The notes under the pieces: generated by a model
Seen by the model: only the letters and a program-made list of their open reading frames with translations
What the model was told of the DNA's origin: nothing
Databases searched by the model: none
Position numbers and translations under genes: made by a program
DNA from: JBJGXI01 sp045635475
GTDB taxonomy: Bacteria; Bacillota; Bacilli; Bacillales; Amphibacillaceae
Assembly: GCF_045635475.1 (NCBI RefSeq)
Contig: NZ_JBJGXI010000019.1
Coordinates: forward strand, 23,607-87,606
DNA length: 64,000 nt
Direction of reading: 5' to 3'
In this document: positions 1 through 9,090 of the stretch, in pieces
Numbering within the stretch: the stretch's first letter is position 1
Layout of the letters: each line of letters opens with the position of its first letter

Positions 1-2558
1 TTAGCTATGAATGTACGATCAATTTTAATTGTATCTGCTTTAAATTTTTTAATGTAGAGCATGGATGAATAGCCTGTTCCAAAATCATCAATTGCTATCT
101 CTATACCTAGTTCTTTTAATTGTTTTATATTTTCTTGTACACCTAAATCATTTTCGATAATCGCAGATTCAGTAATTTCAATTTCTATGTTTTGAGGATT
201 TACCTTGTGCAATTCAACTATTTTCTTAACCTTCTTGTGTAAATCAATTTGCATGAATTGAACTGTGGAGAAATTAATAGATAATTTCAAATCTGGTTGT
301 CCATCTTCCTTCCATTTCATTAATTGTTTACACGCAGTTTCAAATATCCATTCTCCTAATGGTACAATTAAACCCGAATTCTCTGCTATCGGTATAAATT
401 CATTAGGAGAAATCATACCAAGCTTTGGGTGATTCCAACGAACCAAGGCTTCTGCCCCAACGACTTTAAGATCTACTGTGCGAACTCGAGGTTGATAGTA
501 TAAAGTGAATTCATTAGACTTTACTGCGTTTCTTATATCATTTTGAAGTTGAAAGGTTCTTTCGTTTATTTTTTTCATTCCATTGTCAAATCTTCTGAAT
601 GTGTTTTTACCTGCATGTTTTGCTTCATACATGGCCATGTCTGCATGCTTCAATAATGAATCGATATCTTGCCCACCATCAGGGTAAGTAACAACACCAA
701 TACTCGCCGTAATAAAGAACTGGTAATTACAAATGTCAAATGGTTGACTAAACAGATCAATTATATTATTTGCAAGATTCTCCGATTGTCTGTTGGGTGT
801 ATGCCTTAGCAGAATGACAAATTCATCTCCACCCATTCTGGCAACTTCACCATGTTCATTAACTTGTTCTCTCAATAGAATGGCTATATTTTTTAATAAC
901 ATGTCCCCTACATAATGCCCTAAGCTGTCATTTACGAATTTGAAGTTGTCCAAATCAAGAAATAGCACAGAAAAGCTTTCACCCTTAGCTATCTGATTTG
1001 CTAACAATTCATCTAATCCTCGTTTATTTAGAAGGCTTGTAACATCATCATGAAATGCTAGGTGTTGAATCGTTTCATACGATTTTTTTTGAGATGTAAC
1101 ATCTCTCAAATTCACTACGATTCCTTTTATATTTGGATTATCAATTAAGTTAGTTGAAACCAATTCAACATGCAGCAATTTGCCGCTTTTATCCTTAATT
1201 CTTATCTGACTATGATTTGCTTTATTAGGAGCATTCAAAACCTCTTTTAGCCTTTCTCTTCCATATTTTACATCTTCATCACAAATAAAATCTACTGCAG
1301 GATGACCTGTAATGTCTTCTATGTTATATCCTAGTTTGCGCTCAATTGAAGGGCTTAAGTACGTAATGATGCCTTGTGCATCTACAATAGCAATCATATC
1401 ATAGGAATGCTGGACCAATGAACGAAATTTCTCTTCACTTTGCTTCAATTCCAGTTGTATTTCTCTAGTTTCGGTGATGTCTTGAATCGTACCAACTAAG
1501 TATATCGGTTGTCCTTGCTCATTGTAGGTAATCTCTGCTTGTTGGTAAACAAACCTTTCGACTCCATCTTTACGGATAATGCGGTGATTCAAGCTGTATA
1601 CTTTTCCTTCTAAAGCTTCGTTCGTTTTTTGATCAACAAATTCTTTCTCCTCAGAAGGAACAAAAGTCAAAAAGGATTGATAATCTGGCATGATATTTTC
1701 AGGCGTAACACCAAAAATGCGGTAGGTTTCTTTCGACCAGTGTATTTTGTTTTCAACTAAGTCTGCTTCCCAGCTACCTATGTGTGCCATCCTCTGAGAA
1801 ACGGCTAATAGAGCTTCACTTTTTCGTAGCTTTGCTTCTTTTTCTTTTCTTGCTGTTACATCTGTCCCAACAGCTAGAATTGCGTTATCACCTTTATATG
1901 TTATTCTTTTTCCAAGGATTTCAATGAACAACTTTGCTCCGTCTGGCCGAACCATTTGATATTCAACAATCCGAACAAGATCTTGCTTCTTAAGAAATTC
2001 TAACCTGGAGTTATATACTGCTTTACTTGTAGGATGCATAAACTTCTCAATAGGCTGACCGATTAGCTTGTCTTTTGATCCTAAACCTGAAAGCTTAACA
2101 GCAGCTGTATTTACGTAAACAATATTTCCAGCTTTGTGGATCAGCATAGGATTAGGAGAGGTTTCGACCACATTTCGATAAAGGCTTTCACTATCCTTTA
2201 ATTTCGTTTGTTGTCCTTCAATTATTTTAAATAAACGTCCTAACAATATAGCTATTACGAGTGAGATTAACGTTAAGCCGCTGTGGTTTATGGCACGATT
2301 ATATAAATCAATCTCATATAAGCTACGGAGGACAATCAATCCCCAAATGAAATGTATTGCATTAATAGAGATAATTCCGATAATAATCCCTTTTTTATCA
2401 TAATAAAAACAAATATAAATAATAGGGACGAGAAATAATAGGTAAATGGAAAGTGGAGTTTTTGGGAAAAGCAAGTGTTCTATACTAATAGGCACAATTG
2501 CACTAACAACAATCAGGATAAATAATGTAACATGAATTTTTCTGTTCTGGTCAGACAT
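1..2558 (-). CDS. PAS-GGDEF-EAL cyclic-di-GMP protein, 3' end outside window
   Basis: The gene is open to the left edge, so the C-terminus is missing; about 852 residues are visible. It starts with ATG at 2558 behind an AGGAGG site. Residues 1-110 hold several hydrophobic membrane segments. Then come about three PAS/PAC sensor domains (roughly 125-235, 255-365 and 375-490), a GGDEF domain with an intact GGDEF motif at 576-580, and an EAL domain with an intact EAL at 703-705. The family makes (diguanylate cyclase) or degrades (phosphodiesterase) c-di-GMP. Both motifs are intact in the part seen, so either activity is possible; which one dominates cannot be told. It probably signals from the membrane. 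It is monocistronic here and divergent from the next gene. Confidence 0.93.
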   Translation of the reverse strand, partial: MSDQNRKIHVTLFILIVVSAIVPISIEHLLFPKTPLSIYLLFLVPIIYICFYYDKKGIIIGIISINAIHFIWGLIVLRSLYEIDLYNRAINHSGLTLISLVIAILLGRLFKIIEGQQTKLKDSESLYRNVVETSPNPMLIHKAGNIVYVNTAAVKLSGLGSKDKLIGQPIEKFMHPTSKAVYNSRLEFLKKQDLVRIVEYQMVRPDGAKLFIEILGKRITYKGDNAILAVGTDVTARKEKEAKLRKSEALLAVSQRMAHIGSWEADLVENKIHWSKETYRIFGVTPENIMPDYQSFLTFVPSEEKEFVDQKTNEALEGKVYSLNHRIIRKDGVERFVYQQAEITYNEQGQPIYLVGTIQDITETREIQLELKQSEEKFRSLVQHSYDMIAIVDAQGIITYLSPSIERKLGYNIEDITGHPAVDFICDEDVKYGRERLKEVLNAPNKANHSQIRIKDKSGKLLHVELVSTNLIDNPNIKGIVVNLRDVTSQKKSYETIQHLAFHDDVTSLLNKRGLDELLANQIAKGESFSVLFLDLDNFKFVNDSLGHYVGDMLLKNIAILLREQVNEHGEVARMGGDEFVILLRHTPNRQSENLANNIIDLFSQPFDICNYQFFITASIGVVTYPDGGQDIDSLLKHADMAMYEAKHAGKNTFRRFDNGMKKINERTFQLQNDIRNAVKSNEFTLYYQPRVRTVDLKVVGAEALVRWNHPKLGMISPNEFIPIAENSGLIVPLGEWIFETACKQLMKWKEDGQPDLKLSINFSTVQFMQIDLHKKVKKIVELHKVNPQNIEIEITESAIIENDLGVQENIKQLKELGIEIAIDDFGTGYSSMLYIKKFKADTIKIDRTFIA

Positions 2559-2748
2559 GCTTGTTCCTCCTAGCTGTCAAAAACAAAGATGGATTCATTA
2601 GCTTTTATTGTTTACCTTCCCTTTCATAATTATAATCAAACGCGGGGATGGTTGAAACAATTGGTAGGTAACATAACGTATAATTTAAATATATCTACCA
2701 ACAATAAACGAATCGGCAAGCATATTAACTGATTATTGAGGTGTTCTG

Positions 2749-3759
2749 ATGGGATATATTAATCATAATGTTGAGCTTACTTCAGCTGAAATCGCAAATC
2801 TTTGGACGCAATACATAAATGATTCATCATCGATATGTGTTCTTACACATTCCATTGAACATGCAAAAGATGAAGAAATTAAGGATATACTCGTATTCGC
2901 ACGCAGTCTTGCAGCAAATCATATTGAACAACTGACAAAAATTTTTCATCAAGAAAATTTTCCTGTACCAAAAGGTTTTTCAATAGAGGAAGATGTGAAT
3001 ATTGAAGCCCCAGCCTTATTTACCGACACATTTATGTTGGTCTATATGCATGTGATGACATTACTTGGTTTGACAGGATACGCTGGTGCTGTAGCTACAT
3101 CATCTCGGTCCGACCAAATAAAGTACTTTATTCAATGCAATACCGAAACGATGGAACTGTATGAACGGATTGCACATGTGATGCTGAAAAAAGGAATTTA
3201 TAGTAAACCACCAAGAATTAATACACCCGACAAAGTTGATATTGTAAATAATCAACAGTATCTATCTGGCTGGTTAGGTAATAAGCGACCACTCAGTGCT
3301 ATTGAGATCAGTGATGTAAGCTTTAATATGGTAAAAATTATTGTTAAAGTTGTATTGGAAATTGGTTTTGCCCAAGTCTGTGAAACAAAAGATGTTCAAA
3401 AATACTTTCAAAGAGGAAAAAAAGTGTGTGAGAAGCAGTTCGCTTCCCTTAGTTCTGTCTTAACTAAAGGGGGATTAGCTTCACCTTCTTCATGGGTATC
3501 TGAAGTAACGGATTCAACAATCCCTCCTTTTTCCGATAAATTAATGTTAAACCACATTGTTATACTTGTTTCGGCAGCAGTCGGTTATTATGGAGCCGGA
3601 ATGTCTGTTTCCCAAAGAAGAGACTTAGCGTTTGAATACACTCGCCTTATCGCAGAGGTTGCGTTATATGCGGAGGATGGTGCCGAATTGTTGATCAAAC
3701 ATGGATGGCTGGAGCAACCACCATTAGCAGAAGACCGAGAAAATTTAGCTAGTAAATAA
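2749..3759 (+). CDS. DUF3231 family protein
   Basis: This 336-residue protein resembles DUF3231 proteins of spore-forming Bacillaceae, which are built of two similar helical halves of about 160 residues (here roughly 8-160 and 180-325). The halves share the pattern of an N-terminal helix, then a segment ending in an Y-E/K-R or similar helix. It has no signal peptide and no clear catalytic motif. The family is often found near sporulation or coat genes, but its function is unknown. The gene is alone, divergent from the c-di-GMP gene and followed by a dispersed repeat. Confidence 0.85.
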   Translation: MGYINHNVELTSAEIANLWTQYINDSSSICVLTHSIEHAKDEEIKDILVFARSLAANHIEQLTKIFHQENFPVPKGFSIEEDVNIEAPALFTDTFMLVYMHVMTLLGLTGYAGAVATSSRSDQIKYFIQCNTETMELYERIAHVMLKKGIYSKPPRINTPDKVDIVNNQQYLSGWLGNKRPLSAIEISDVSFNMVKIIVKVVLEIGFAQVCETKDVQKYFQRGKKVCEKQFASLSSVLTKGGLASPSSWVSEVTDSTIPPFSDKLMLNHIVILVSAAVGYYGAGMSVSQRRDLAFEYTRLIAEVALYAEDGAELLIKHGWLEQPPLAEDRENLASK

Positions 3760-3760
3760 C

Positions 3761-4118
3761 AAAAGTGCAGAGCGCCGGTTATCGACGTACGGAATGGGAC
3801 TCGAAACAATAAAATCACTTGTTTCTGCGGTGTATATTCATTGTAGCTTTCCTTAGTGCGATTACTCGCCCCACCGAAAACATTTGGACTGAGCCGTAGG
3901 ACCAGAGTATGCTTCGAAGCGTTACCTCGCACGAAGAAAATTGCATTGTATTTTCGATGGAGTAAGGAAACATGCCCCTGCATAAGGGGTATGTCGACGT
4001 TGGACGACAAGTCCGCTTTTAGTCGACCTTCCTTAAAACCTGAACCGATGTTGACTTATCGTGTCATGAGGTGAGGGAAGTCTCGCTAGTCGCTGGCGCT
4101 CGGAGCTGGCCGTGGCTA
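3761..4118 (+). repeat. Structured dispersed repeat, copy A (long form)
   Basis: This intergenic stretch matches two others in the window (60006-60210 and 63784-63980), all in the same orientation. It begins AAAAGTGCAGAGCGCCGGTT and ends near CGTGGCTA. Inside, 3993-4027 holds GTCGAC, then GGAC-gacaa-GTCC, then a closing GTCGAC, which folds as a nested hairpin. A second hairpin of CCCCT/AGGGG type lies just before it. Copy A has two extra segments (about 3795-3885 and 3905-3960) that copy C lacks. It fills the gap between genes and does not code for a recognisable protein. Confidence 0.85.
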
Positions 4119-4167
4119 ATGCTTAATCTTATCCACATTTAGTATATTTTATAATTTCCTGCAATAT

Positions 4168-4200
4168 AAAAAGTGCAAGACCTCTCAAAGTGTCTCGCAC
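4168..4200 (-). terminator. Terminator of the YdeI-like gene
   Basis: On the minus strand GTGCGAGAC and GTCTTGCAC form a 9-bp stem with one mismatch, followed by a T run. It lies just after the stop at 4214. Confidence 0.75.
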
Positions 4201-4213
4201 CTCCCATCGTATT

Positions 4214-4864
4214 TTATTTCTTTTTTTGACGATAAAGATCCATTGATTTATATCCCTTTGATAAAACATCGACCATTTGTGCTTGACGCTTTTCACGTGT
4301 TTTCTGCTGCTTCGCGGAGAAGATAAAACGAGCCCAATCCCTTTGGTAACCTGGTGTTAGTTCTTGATATGATTCGAGTTCACTCGGATGATCTGCTAAT
4401 AGCGTCTCGATATCTTTCATATGATCCTCATAATCAGCTACACACTGACTTGCTGCCGATGATTTCTTAGCTTTTTTCTTTTCATGCTTTAATCCTATGA
4501 CAGTAAATGCATCGTCCATACTTACCATCCGTGAAAATTTGATATCGCTATCTAACACATATCCATCTTCGTCTACTTTCATTGCTGGAAATATATCATC
4601 TCTGTGAATGAACGTATCATAACGCTTGTTCCCTTTTTTGGGATACGCAAAAAACAAGTATCCTTTTTCCAGTAATTGTTGCTGATTGATAATGTTTTGC
4701 GTATGGTTAACCATGTCTTGAACCGTTTCTACAAAAATGAAAATCGCATCATGTTCGCAAGATAAATCATTCTTATATTCATCAAACAAATGATACTCAC
4801 TCGGTTGGTGAAGTACGGCCAAATTTTGATATTTATTCAGGTTTAACTTATCAATAATTGTCAT
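4214..4864 (-). CDS. YdeI/OmpD-associated family protein
   Basis: The 216-residue protein has the C-terminal pattern of the YdeI/OmpD-associated ('bacteriocin-protection') family: helices around 150-200 with LTPGYQRDW, then FIFSAKQQKTREKR and a Lys-rich tail. The N-terminal 130 residues are less typical. There is no signal peptide, so it is probably cytoplasmic. ATG follows AAGGAG by 6 nt. It lies 39 nt after the SRPBCC gene and probably shares its transcript. The biochemical role of the family is poorly known. Confidence 0.75.
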   Translation of the reverse strand: MTIIDKLNLNKYQNLAVLHQPSEYHLFDEYKNDLSCEHDAIFIFVETVQDMVNHTQNIINQQQLLEKGYLFFAYPKKGNKRYDTFIHRDDIFPAMKVDEDGYVLDSDIKFSRMVSMDDAFTVIGLKHEKKKAKKSSAASQCVADYEDHMKDIETLLADHPSELESYQELTPGYQRDWARFIFSAKQQKTREKRQAQMVDVLSKGYKSMDLYRQKKK

Positions 4865-4903
4865 AGCATACTCCTTGCCAGGTCTGATTCATCCGTTAAC
4901 CTT

Positions 4904-5356
4904 TTATTTTTTTAAATAGCTCTTCAACGCATTCAAATCTTTCACACAAGCTTTCTTGAATGCCCCCGCCATCATCTTCCCGAATAATTTAGACAAGCCG
5001 GTAAGTCCGTTTATCTCACCATCTAAAGTAACTTCTGTATGATCATCAGATGCTGTGACTATGTATGTGAACACAAATTCACCTTTCCCCATTGATCCTT
5101 TTGTACCATCACAACGAAGGACAAGTTTATCTGGTTCACGGAGCTCGACAACTTCAAAATGTTCGGATGCTTCTTTTCCATACATTTTTCTTGTTTCCAT
5201 CCACTCGCTCCCCACTTGCATCGGTCCCTGATCCAATCTTTCCATACTTACCAAGCCTTGCATCCATTGCTTAGCAGAATCCAGGTCCAGTAAGCTTGTG
5301 TATACTTTTTGTTTAGGAACTTGAAAAGTTTCTTTCGCTTCAAAACGAATACTCAC
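4904..5356 (-). CDS. SRPBCC (START-like) family protein
   Basis: 150 residues with the START/SRPBCC order: a first strand with ALF-like SIRFEAKETFQVP, a helix with LDSAKQWMQGL, then repeated strands and a long C-terminal helix (about 125-148). The fold is a ligand-binding helix-grip cavity; the ligand cannot be read from sequence. The start is GTG at 5356, behind AAGGAGG at 8 nt. It is the first gene of a likely two-gene transcript with the YdeI-like gene. Confidence 0.8.
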   Translation of the reverse strand: MSIRFEAKETFQVPKQKVYTSLLDLDSAKQWMQGLVSMERLDQGPMQVGSEWMETRKMYGKEASEHFEVVELREPDKLVLRCDGTKGSMGKGEFVFTYIVTASDDHTEVTLDGEINGLTGLSKLFGKMMAGAFKKACVKDLNALKSYLKK

Positions 5357-5462
5357 GTTACCTACCTCCTTAGAAATCCTTTTTTAGAGTATAGCATACA
5401 TCAAAAGATGCCAGACCCATTAGCATCCACAAGGCCTAGCACTAACCTGATTCCTACCATAT

Positions 5463-6596
5463 TCATCTATCCCAATTCCAAAAAGCAACCTCATCCACAT
5501 CTATATACTTTACCCATGATTCTTCACGAAGTTTCAACACTTCCTTCGTTGGTCCTGTGATAACAACACCATAATGCAAAAATCCATTATTTTCAAGATA
5601 ATCTATACGCTCCGATAAATTGAGTCGGCCGAATGTAAGGTAATCTGTCATGTTTTCATGCTCTTTCAAAAATCGCAGTGTTTTCAAGAACTGCTGATGC
5701 AAAATTTCTTCGTCACCTTCTTCATAGTCTGGTGACACATAACCCTCTGAAACTGTTTTACTCCAGAAAGGACCCTCTTCTTCCTCATGAGAAGTTAGAA
5801 TCATATCGTCTTGATGCCAAATAGGATAACTCGGAAAACCAATTGGTTCACTAAAACTATTCCAGTCTGTCTCCTTTCCAGTGTCGACAGCTAGCCATAA
5901 TAATTCCATGTCTTTTTCTTCAAATAAACTTAAAACCTGCTCCGTGCCGATTAATTCAGAGAAAGATAAATAAGCAGATACGACGGTTCCTTCAGGTAAT
6001 TTTTCTAATTGTTCCCAATCCGCTTCACCTTGATCTGTAGATGCGGGGTGGATAAATTGTGGTCTGTTTTGTGAGATTGTCCCATAATGTTTTTCTTCAG
6101 GGATACCTATCTTTGAAAAAATGAAATTGACATTCATTTCACCGACTTCTATTCTTTCATCGCCTACTCTTTTAGTCATTTCCCTCGTTGCCGTCATACT
6201 AAAATAAGCATTTGTATGCGTACTCGTGTGTCCCATATAGCCATAGGGATCAGTAACGGTTAAGGTATGATCAATGATACTTGCTAACACTTCATTCCGG
6301 TCCGGTGTCCCCCACGCATAGTAAATCGAAGTGAATATTGAAGCAACAATCGTAAATAAAACAAAGATAGCAAGCGCAAAAAAAGCAGTTTGTACCCTCG
6401 CCTTCCATTTGCCTCGTCTTAGTATCTTCTTTTGTTTCTTCTGATTAATTTCGCTAGTTTCATCACCCTGATTGTCTTCTAGAAACTCATGATAGCTCTC
6501 TAGTTTATCTAATTCTTTTTCAAAATCTTCTATTTCCGCGTCTGTCAGCTCACCCTTTTCATAGGCTGCTAGTTTTCTCTTAAATTCATCACTCAT
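5463..6596 (-). CDS. Anti-sigma factor (membrane)
   Basis: This is the partner of the ECF sigma gene just upstream. The start ATG at 6596 overlaps the sigma stop by 8 nt, which implies translational coupling; a longer reading to 6635 is open but has a poorer ribosome site. The protein (377 residues from this start) has an acidic/coiled cytoplasmic N-terminal part of about 55 residues, a basic stretch (KKQKKILRRGKWKAR), one membrane helix at about 72-96, and a large extracytoplasmic C-terminal domain like Sigma-reg C domains. It should hold the sigma factor inactive until an envelope signal is sensed. Confidence 0.85.
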   Translation of the reverse strand: MSDEFKRKLAAYEKGELTDAEIEDFEKELDKLESYHEFLEDNQGDETSEINQKKQKKILRRGKWKARVQTAFFALAIFVLFTIVASIFTSIYYAWGTPDRNEVLASIIDHTLTVTDPYGYMGHTSTHTNAYFSMTATREMTKRVGDERIEVGEMNVNFIFSKIGIPEEKHYGTISQNRPQFIHPASTDQGEADWEQLEKLPEGTVVSAYLSFSELIGTEQVLSLFEEKDMELLWLAVDTGKETDWNSFSEPIGFPSYPIWHQDDMILTSHEEEEGPFWSKTVSEGYVSPDYEEGDEEILHQQFLKTLRFLKEHENMTDYLTFGRLNLSERIDYLENNGFLHYGVVITGPTKEVLKLREESWVKYIDVDEVAFWNWDR

Positions 6597-7086
6597 TTTC
6601 TCCCGCCTTCCTCCGTCTGATCGCTTGTCTTCCACGAAATAACAATACTTTATAGTGGCTTGGCTTGACGCTCATTACTTCCGCTGCTTCCTGCTGTGTT
6701 AATCCATGAAAATCGTGCAATAAAACCGCGTACTTATGCTTTTCCGGTATATCATCAAGCAATCGCACAATCTCCTCAATTTCTTCATTTGCTACGAGAT
6801 CATCTAAGATATATTTCTTTTTATCAAAGATCCCGGTGAAAAATTTATCATCTTTTATGACAATTCTTTTTTGTTTACGATAGTGGTCAATATATGCACG
6901 ATAAGCAACAGTGAACAGCCACGTTTTTATCGATTTGCCTTCATAAACTTCAAGCGTTAAGTGCGCCCGAAAAAACGTTTCCTGCACTAAATCTTCAGCA
7001 GTATAATGATCGTGACAAAGGGAGAGTAGAAATCGATATATATTTTGAAAGTACATGTTATATATGCTATCTATATTTTCTTTCAT
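6589..7086 (-). CDS. ECF RNA polymerase sigma factor
   Basis: A sigma-70 region 2 (about 10-75: YNMYFQNIYRFLLSL, AEDLVQETFFRAH) is followed by region 4 with a helix-turn-helix (about 105-160: LPxKHKYAVLLHDFHGLTQQEAAEVM). The size of 165 residues fits ECF factors. I place the start at the ATG at 7086 behind a GAGGGGGGAG site, rather than at an in-frame GTG at 7101. A promoter of ECF type lies just upstream, so it probably drives its own transcription. Membership in a named B. subtilis sigma group cannot be set from this alone. Confidence 0.9.
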   Translation of the reverse strand: MKENIDSIYNMYFQNIYRFLLSLCHDHYTAEDLVQETFFRAHLTLEVYEGKSIKTWLFTVAYRAYIDHYRKQKRIVIKDDKFFTGIFDKKKYILDDLVANEEIEEIVRLLDDIPEKHKYAVLLHDFHGLTQQEAAEVMSVKPSHYKVLLFRGRQAIRRRKAGENE

Positions 7087-7108
7087 CTGCTCCCCCCTCA
7101 CCTATAAA

Positions 7109-7133
7109 ACGGATAACATCGGAAAACGTAACA
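7109..7133 (-). promoter_or_regulatory. Probable autoregulatory ECF promoter
   Basis: Minus strand reads TGTTACGTTTT as the -35 element, with TAC then 16 nt then CGTT as the -10 element. B. subtilis ECF promoters are AAC-N16-CGTM with a T run, so the spacing matches exactly and the -35 differs at two positions. It lies about 25 nt upstream of the sigma gene start. Confidence 0.65.
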
Positions 7134-7267
7134 ATAATTTTTTGATTTGTTGAAAATAAAAACGGCACCTAACCCCCGATTGTGTTCTACACTATCATGG
7201 GCTAGTGTGACTGACGTACCGAGAGTGAAATATCTATAATAGATGGTACGATTCTTCAATCAGCTTT

Positions 7268-8542
7268 CTACAGATCGTCTAAATTAATCACTCTTCCATT
7301 TTCTGCATGTATACCGTATTGACAATCCAATTTTCCACATAAAATATATTGTTTGTGGTCAAAATCATATACATAATAGGGCTTAAGCTGAAGCAATCCT
7401 TTGATTTTTTCATACGCTTCATCTATTGTTATTATTGCCTGTTCAGATGTTTGAAATTGTTCAAAGATCTCTATCATTAGTTGATTATCTATGTAATTTA
7501 TTGCCTTTAGGCTTTTAGCATCAATCAGGATTTTTATTTTCCTCTGAAATAAACGATGATCCTTATGATTTCTCCTTAATGTTGCGTGAATATAGCCTTT
7601 ATCACGATGTAGCGTTTTCAGCTTCCATTTTCCCGTATCATTTGGGTATTCTTGTCGTAATAGGTCTTTGACTACGATCTCACATTTATCTTGTTCTAAT
7701 TCTGTTATTGGAAATGAATCAGGAGATGGCTCAAGTAAAAATGCTTGTTCTGGTTGTATCTCCTCAATCCAAATAATTTCTTTTTTATTAAATGGTTGAC
7801 TCATTGGCTCTTCCCAATATAAAGTTTTTTCCATTGTCGTATACGATCTCACATCTACTATCCATTCAAATGGTATCGTCGATGTCCCCTCATTCGTAAT
7901 GTAAATCTCTTCAATAGCAAATATAAAAACTAGTTTCTTCTGCTCATAGGTGGGAAATTCAACTAGTTGTAATTGTTTCTTTGCTATATTCTCCACTTTT
8001 CTAAAAGAAAGTGTATACTTTTCTTCTCTTACCTTCTCTCTAGAAGGGAATTGACCTTGATTAGCGAACATGGTGAGCTTTCCTTCGTGATTAAATTTGA
8101 CTACAATCATCCCCGATGGCGACACCTCTATACCTTCATAGTATTCTTTAAATGTAAGTTCTCCTTCTTCTTCTTTATGAAATTGAAATTGCTTTTCATA
8201 AGCAAGACCTGTTTCTTCTTCAATCCATCTAATCACTTGATTTTTACCCTGACTAGTAAACGAAATTCCATCTTTCACATATGTCTTGCCCATTACAAAA
8301 ATAATGCTCTTAATCTTTCGCGAATGTATATTAATCTCAACAACCGCTGTACCTTCTGGATTTGAATCATCATCCTCTTGTTGGGTTACATGATTAGGAA
8401 ACCATTCCATGCAAAGTACATATTCCGTCTCGTTGAAGATGTTAACATTCTGATAAAAGCTATGTCGTTCTAAATAATAATCATCTAATCCTAATTTTGT
8501 CCTTGTAAAATCAACAAATTCTTGTATTCTACTATCCATCAT
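7268..8542 (-). CDS. Hypothetical protein, YcdB/YcdC-like repeats possible
   Basis: A 424-residue protein with no signal peptide or membrane segment. I do not recognise it with certainty. Two regions (about 95-180 and 320-420) have the strand pattern of PepSY/YcdB-YcdC-type repeats, the second ending in a GKLDCQYGIHAENGRVINL motif that resembles the end of YcdB repeats. Two Met codons in tandem at 8542 and 8539 both lie near an AAGGTG site. It is monocistronic. Function unknown. Confidence 0.6.
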   Translation of the reverse strand: MMDSRIQEFVDFTRTKLGLDDYYLERHSFYQNVNIFNETEYVLCMEWFPNHVTQQEDDDSNPEGTAVVEINIHSRKIKSIIFVMGKTYVKDGISFTSQGKNQVIRWIEEETGLAYEKQFQFHKEEEGELTFKEYYEGIEVSPSGMIVVKFNHEGKLTMFANQGQFPSREKVREEKYTLSFRKVENIAKKQLQLVEFPTYEQKKLVFIFAIEEIYITNEGTSTIPFEWIVDVRSYTTMEKTLYWEEPMSQPFNKKEIIWIEEIQPEQAFLLEPSPDSFPITELEQDKCEIVVKDLLRQEYPNDTGKWKLKTLHRDKGYIHATLRRNHKDHRLFQRKIKILIDAKSLKAINYIDNQLMIEIFEQFQTSEQAIITIDEAYEKIKGLLQLKPYYVYDFDHKQYILCGKLDCQYGIHAENGRVINLDDL

Positions 8543-8585
8543 TTCACCTTGTTTCCAAATAATCTAATGGTGCGTTATATCCTTT

Positions 8586-8916
8586 TCAAGCAAATCTTTG
8601 TTCGGCACTCTTTTGATAAACATAAATTTCAGATTCGAAATCATCTCTCGTAATATAGCGGTCATTTTGATATTCGAACAAAAAGAAGCTTGCTCTATAA
8701 GCATGTATGTAATTTCAAACAATTTCGAACAGCTTTATTAAACTTATTTCCTTCTTGATCATATGCTGCCGTTAAATTTGACGATTGATATGCTTTTTTA
8801 CCTGTTCTTTTACAATCCTTACAAATATGTAGACGGTGACCCTTGCCACTAAATTTTTCATTAGCACGCGTTCTACCACATACTTTACAGAAATGGCCAC
8901 GTTTTTTATTTCCCAT
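8586..8916 (-). pseudogene. Small zinc-ribbon protein, apparently frameshifted
   Basis: The open frame from ATG at 8916 (AAGGAG site) gives 73 residues and stops at 8695. It begins with a CxxC...CxxC zinc-binding part (FCKVCG and ICKDC, residues 8-37), a pattern common in small Bacillaceae proteins with GHxCKVCG...FSGKGH. Just before the stop, the next frame continues without a stop for about 43 codons (NYIHAYRASFFLFEYQND... to TGA at 8586-8588) with protein-like composition. One extra base in the run near 8718 would explain this. It is either a real frameshift or a base-calling error. Confidence 0.6.
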
Positions 8917-9090
8917 TTATGAAACTCCTTGTTTTAATAAATCTGCTATATCTATATTACCAAATTCAAATACTATTGGGGGTAATTAATGACTTTAGCA
9001 TTATTAAAGCAAGGAATGGAAATAATATAAAATCATTCCGGTGACTTGTAAACGGTCAAATTAATCCAACACTCAAATAATTTCTTTTCA

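Noticed and set aside
3588..4010. Open frame of 140 codons on the minus strand
   Set aside because: It overlaps the end of the DUF3231 gene and the structured repeat, has no ribosome site and no family-like sequence.
3856..4074. 72-codon open frame in repeat copy A
   Set aside because: It is made of the repeat, and the matching region of copy C does not keep the frame.
5309..5560. 83-codon plus-strand open frame between the SRPBCC and anti-sigma genes
   Set aside because: It overlaps the ends of both, lacks a ribosome site and has low-complexity composition typical of antisense frames.
7180..7260. Terminator hairpin after the YcdB-like gene
   Set aside because: ACACTA/TAGTGT and GTACC/GGTAC pairs exist but are short with wide loops and no T run, so I do not list them.
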